Below, in pieces: positions 6,560 to 8,913 of a DNA stretch of 8,913 nt; within the stretch, counting starts at the first letter, position 1, and each line of letters begins with the position of its first letter. The stretch spans positions 1-8,913 of the forward strand of contig CAMZMA010000140.1 in assembly GCA_947311815.1 (NCBI GenBank), in the 5' to 3' direction. A program made the position numbers and the translations under genes. This DNA comes from an uncultured Flavobacteriaceae bacterium (lineage in GTDB: Bacteria > Bacteroidota > Bacteroidia > Flavobacteriales > Flavobacteriaceae). The notes beneath the pieces were generated by a model. It did not search any database. It was not told the DNA's origin and saw only the letters and a list, made by a program, of their open reading frames with translations.

Positions 6560-8128
6560 ATGGAAGGAATGATACTTCCCATTTTATTGGGAGTTTTAAT
6601 AGGAGTAGCAGTAGGTTATATCATAGCCAAAATCCTAGAAAAATCAAAGGCAAACAAACTGTTAAAAAATACAAGAAAAGAAGCAACAGCAATTATTAAA
6701 GAAGCAAAAATAGATGCTGAAGCCATTAAAAAAGACAAAATACTACAAGCAAAAGAAAAGTTTATAGAATTAAAGTCTGAACATGAAAAAGTTATTTTAT
6801 CAAGAGAAAAGAGAATTTCTGATGTAGAAAAACGCATTAGAGATAGAGAGTCTAAAGTAGCGTCTGAAGTTGATAAAAACAGAAAACTAAATGCCTCTTT
6901 AGAGAAAAAAGAAGCAGATTTTGATTATAAATTAGATTTTTTAGAGAAAAAAGAATCAGAATTAGAAAAAATGCACAAACGTCATGTAGATATGTTAGAG
7001 CAAATTTCTGGTTTATCTGCTGATGAAGCTAAAAAAGAATTGGTAACTTCTTTAAAAGACGAAGCCAAAACAGATGCCATGGCTTTTATACAAGAAACCG
7101 TAGAAGAAGCAAAACTTACCGCCCAACAAGAAGCGCGTAAAGTAGTATTAGGCACCATACAAAGAGTAGGAGTTGAGCAAGCTGTAGAAAATTGTGTATC
7201 CGTTTTTAACTTAGAATCAGACGATGTTAAAGGTAGAATTATTGGTAGAGAAGGGCGTAATATTAGAGCTTTAGAAGCAGCAACAGGAGTAGAAATTATT
7301 GTTGATGATACGCCAGAGGCTATTATTCTTTCTTGTTTTGACCCTGTTCGTAGAGAAATTGCTCGTTTGGCAATGCACAAATTGGTGACTGATGGTAGAA
7401 TACATCCTGCACGTATTGAAGAAATTGTTAAAAAAACCGAAAAACAAATTACCCAAGAAATTATAGAAGTTGGTAAACGTACCGTTATCGATTTAGGTAT
7501 TCACGGATTGCATCCAGAATTGGTAAAAATTGTAGGACGTATGAAATACCGTTCTTCTTACGGACAAAATTTACTACAACACTCGCGTGAAGTTGCGAAT
7601 CTTTGTGGTATTATGGCATCTGAAATGGGCTTAAATGCAAAAGCTGCTAAAAGAGCTGGTTTGTTGCATGATATAGGTAAAGTGCCTAATGAAGAAAGCG
7701 AATTACCACATGCATTATTAGGAATGCAATGGGCAGAAAAATATGGAGAGAAAAAAGATATTTGTAACGCCATTGGAGCGCATCATGACGAGATAGAAAT
7801 GAAAAGTTTAATCTCGCCAATTGTACAAGTTTGTGATGCCATTTCTGGCGCAAGACCAGGCGCAAGAAGACAAGTATTAGATTCTTATATACAACGTTTA
7901 AAAGATTTAGAAGATATTGCTTTCGGTTTTTCTGGAGTGCAAAAAGCTTATGCAATACAAGCAGGACGTGAATTGCGTGTAATGGTAGAAAGTGCAAAAG
8001 TAAATGACACCAAAGCAGCCGAATTATCTTTTAGTATTTCGCAAAAAATACAAAACGATATGACCTATCCAGGGCAAGTAAAAGTTACTGTAATTAGAGA
8101 AACTAGAGCCGTAAATGTAGCGAGATAA
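6560..8128 (+). CDS. rny: Ribonuclease Y
   Basis: This 522-residue protein is the normal length for RNase Y, a membrane-anchored endoribonuclease that starts mRNA decay and processing. A single N-terminal membrane helix (residues 4-26, MILPILLGVLIGVAVGYIIA) is followed by a long charged coiled coil (about 27-195). A KH RNA-binding domain follows, with GRIIGREGRNIR (225-236) carrying the GxxG loop GREG at 229-232. The HD domain comes next, with H341 and the H370-D371 pair (GLLHDIGK), H408-H409-D410 (GAHHDE) and D426 as further metal-site candidates. The C-terminal RNase Y region ends in YPGQVKVTVIRETRAVNVAR. Start: ATG at 6560; an in-frame ATG at 6569 preceded by GGAAGGA is an alternative that would lose only three residues. 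The gene begins 18 nt after the T-run of the 6S RNA and ends 18 nt before a strong terminator. Confidence 0.97.
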   Translation: MEGMILPILLGVLIGVAVGYIIAKILEKSKANKLLKNTRKEATAIIKEAKIDAEAIKKDKILQAKEKFIELKSEHEKVILSREKRISDVEKRIRDRESKVASEVDKNRKLNASLEKKEADFDYKLDFLEKKESELEKMHKRHVDMLEQISGLSADEAKKELVTSLKDEAKTDAMAFIQETVEEAKLTAQQEARKVVLGTIQRVGVEQAVENCVSVFNLESDDVKGRIIGREGRNIRALEAATGVEIIVDDTPEAIILSCFDPVRREIARLAMHKLVTDGRIHPARIEEIVKKTEKQITQEIIEVGKRTVIDLGIHGLHPELVKIVGRMKYRSSYGQNLLQHSREVANLCGIMASEMGLNAKAAKRAGLLHDIGKVPNEESELPHALLGMQWAEKYGEKKDICNAIGAHHDEIEMKSLISPIVQVCDAISGARPGARRQVLDSYIQRLKDLEDIAFGFSGVQKAYAIQAGRELRVMVESAKVNDTKAAELSFSISQKIQNDMTYPGQVKVTVIRETRAVNVAR

Positions 8129-8146
8129 GTTTTACTAATTTTAAAA

Positions 8147-8183
8147 CATAAAAAAACCGAGCAATTTGCTCGGTTTTTTTATG
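8147..8183. terminator. Bidirectional intrinsic terminator after rny
   Basis: A perfect 17-bp inverted repeat pairs 8147-8163 with 8167-8183 around the 3-nt loop ATT. The GC-rich core CCGAGCA/TGCTCGG is flanked by seven A on the left and seven T on the right, so it reads as a Rho-independent terminator on either strand. On the plus strand it ends rny; on the minus strand it could block read-through into rny from the tRNA side. Confidence 0.93.
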
Positions 8184-8305
8184 CTCCCTAAATTGAAAAC
8201 AAATCCTTTAAACAACTGTTTATCTAGTAATTATGGTTGTGAATTTTATCTTTTGTTTAATAATGAAACAGTCTCATTCAGCCGAATATTAATGTAAATT
8301 TTTAT

Positions 8306-8343
8306 AAAAAGAAAAACCCAAATCTAAAAAGATTTGGGTTTTT
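8306..8343 (-). terminator. Intrinsic terminator of the tRNA gene
   Basis: A perfect 14-bp stem pairs 8312-8325 with 8330-8343 around the loop at 8326-8329 (core CCCAAATCT/AGATTTGGG). Read on the minus strand, the stem is followed by a further T-rich tail (8306-8310). It begins only one base after the tRNA 3' end, so the precursor trailer would be essentially the terminator hairpin and must be removed by 3' processing. Confidence 0.9.
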
Positions 8344-8344
8344 G

Positions 8345-8418
8345 TAGCGAAGACGGGATTTGAACCCGTGACCTCAGGGTTATGAATCCTGCGCTCTAAC
8401 CAACTGAGCTACCTCGCC
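8345..8418 (-). tRNA. tRNA with anticodon CAU, probably elongator tRNA-Met
   Basis: On the minus strand a full 74-nt cloverleaf is visible: acceptor GGCGAGG against CTTCGCT (with G-U pairs), D arm GCTC-AGTTGGTTA-GAGC, anticodon loop TTCATAA giving CAU, T arm ACGGG-TTCAAAT-CCCGT and discriminator A. CCA is not encoded (the next bases are CAA), so it must be added enzymatically. The initiator form is excluded because the first acceptor position can pair and the three G-C pairs of the initiator anticodon stem are absent. Elongator tRNA-Met is the best reading; tRNA-Ile2, whose CAU is modified to lysidine-AU by TilS, is the alternative. The anticodon stem has an A-C mismatch next to the loop. It has its own promoter upstream and a terminator directly downstream. 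Confidence 0.93.
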
Positions 8419-8434
8419 ATGGTATTTGAGGGTG

Positions 8435-8464
8435 CAAATATAATCGATTTTTAGACATAGGCAA
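8435..8464 (-). promoter_or_regulatory. Bacteroidota-type promoter of the tRNA gene
   Basis: On the minus strand, TTG (8462-8464) is followed after 19 nt by TATATTTG (8435-8442), a perfect match to the Bacteroidota -33/-7 consensus. The -7 box ends 16 nt before the mature tRNA 5' end, leaving a short 5' leader for RNase P. This is the best-matching promoter in the window and fits a highly expressed stable RNA. Confidence 0.8.
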
Positions 8465-8529
8465 GATGAGTTTTTATTTTTTTTACATTAAATAAATGCT
8501 TATCTTGTGAACATAATATTTAGCAAATA

Positions 8530-8913
8530 ATGAGTTTGATAAAATTTGAAATTGAAATCACTATAAAAGCATCTCCAAGGATGTTGTATCAATATCTATC
8601 AACAGCTTCTGGCTTACAAGAATGGTTTGCAGACGAAGTAAATACTAGAGGAAAAATAATCACTTTTGTTTGGGAAGGTGAAGGAGAAGAAGCAAAAGTA
8701 GTCACAAAAAAATCAGGCGAAAGAATTCGTTTTAAATGGTTAGAAAGTGATGACGATGAAAGTTATTTTGAATTTAGAATTCAAGTAGACTCTTTAACAA
8801 AGGATGTATCTATAATGATTACCGATTTTGCTGAAGATGAAGAAGCAGTTGAAGAGGCCAAACGCTTATGGGAAAGTCAGATTGATGAATTAAAACATAC
8901 AATTGGGGCTTAA
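8530..8913 (+). CDS. START-like/AHSA1-type domain protein
   Basis: This complete 127-residue protein ends with TAA at the last base of the window. It has no signal peptide or membrane helix. The N-terminal strand and helix, FEIEITIKASPRMLYQYLST (6-25), followed by GLQEWFADEV (28-37), match the opening of helix-grip SRPBCC/AHSA1-like domains, where a strand leads to an ASP-x-LY helix and an xxWF turn. Beta strands follow (ITFVWEG, RIRFKWLE, YFEFRIQV, DVSIMITDF), and a long C-terminal helix (EEAVEEAKRLWESQIDELKHTI) closes the fold. Such proteins hold hydrophobic ligands or act as co-chaperone-like factors, but this small Bacteroidota group has no function I can name. It is very acidic (several DDDE and EDEE runs). 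It is divergent from the tRNA; the possible promoter TATCTTGT (8501-8508) is a poor consensus match. Confidence 0.85.
   Translation: MSLIKFEIEITIKASPRMLYQYLSTASGLQEWFADEVNTRGKIITFVWEGEGEEAKVVTKKSGERIRFKWLESDDDESYFEFRIQVDSLTKDVSIMITDFAEDEEAVEEAKRLWESQIDELKHTIGA

Noticed and set aside
6616..7997. Several minus-strand open frames opposite rny
   Set aside because: They lie wholly inside a well-supported RNase Y gene, have no recognisable domains, and reflect its codon composition.
8233..8292. A 19-codon plus-strand ORF between rny and the tRNA
   Set aside because: Too short, lies just after a terminator, and shows no promoter or composition signal that would set it apart from chance.
1..8913. 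A novel defence, mobile or biosynthetic system
   Set aside because: All genes but two small ones fall into well-known housekeeping or envelope families, and no integrase, transposase, CRISPR repeat, toxin-antitoxin pair or phage gene is visible.

Overview
The window looks like an AT-rich chromosome segment from a member of the Bacteroidota, most likely the family Flavobacteriaceae. The evidence is a TonB-dependent receptor with an N-terminal carboxypeptidase-regulatory-like domain, secreted proteins whose signal peptides end in short S/A-x-Q junctions, two promoters of the Bacteroidota type (TTG, 19-20 nt, TAnnTTTG), starts with no clear Shine-Dalgarno sequence, and a 6S-Flavo-like RNA. Genus cannot be assigned from sequence reading alone.

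Layout, left to right. Bases 1-258 carry no gene, only degenerate CGCTC-type interspersed repeats. A minus-strand block follows: an OxyR-type LysR regulator (259-1200), a TonB-dependent outer-membrane receptor (1358-3805) and a secreted M23 metallopeptidase (3891-5591, TTG start). A small two-hairpin repeat sits between the receptor and the peptidase. A divergent promoter region (5592-5758) then leads into a plus-strand block: a 96-residue coiled-coil protein, zapA (GTG start), a 6S RNA (ssrS) and rny (RNase Y), closed by a strong bidirectional terminator. The right end holds a minus-strand tRNA with anticodon CAU, with its own promoter and terminator, and a plus-strand START-like/AHSA1-type small protein whose stop codon is the last triplet of the window.

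How the genes fit together. The plus-strand block combines cell division (ZapA and a possible coiled-coil partner), global control of RNA polymerase (6S RNA) and mRNA decay (RNase Y). The minus-strand pair encodes an envelope peptidoglycan hydrolase or related endopeptidase and an outer-membrane transporter. OxyR is a separate peroxide-response regulator; its usual targets are not present here.

This is mainly conserved chromosomal backbone. I see no mobile element, CRISPR array, phage gene, toxin-antitoxin pair or defence cluster. The most notable items are the 6S RNA placed between zapA and rny, which echoes the zapA-ssrS adjacency of gammaproteobacteria, the uncharacterised coiled-coil gene 12 nt upstream of zapA, and the very short distance from the 6S 3' end to the rny start.
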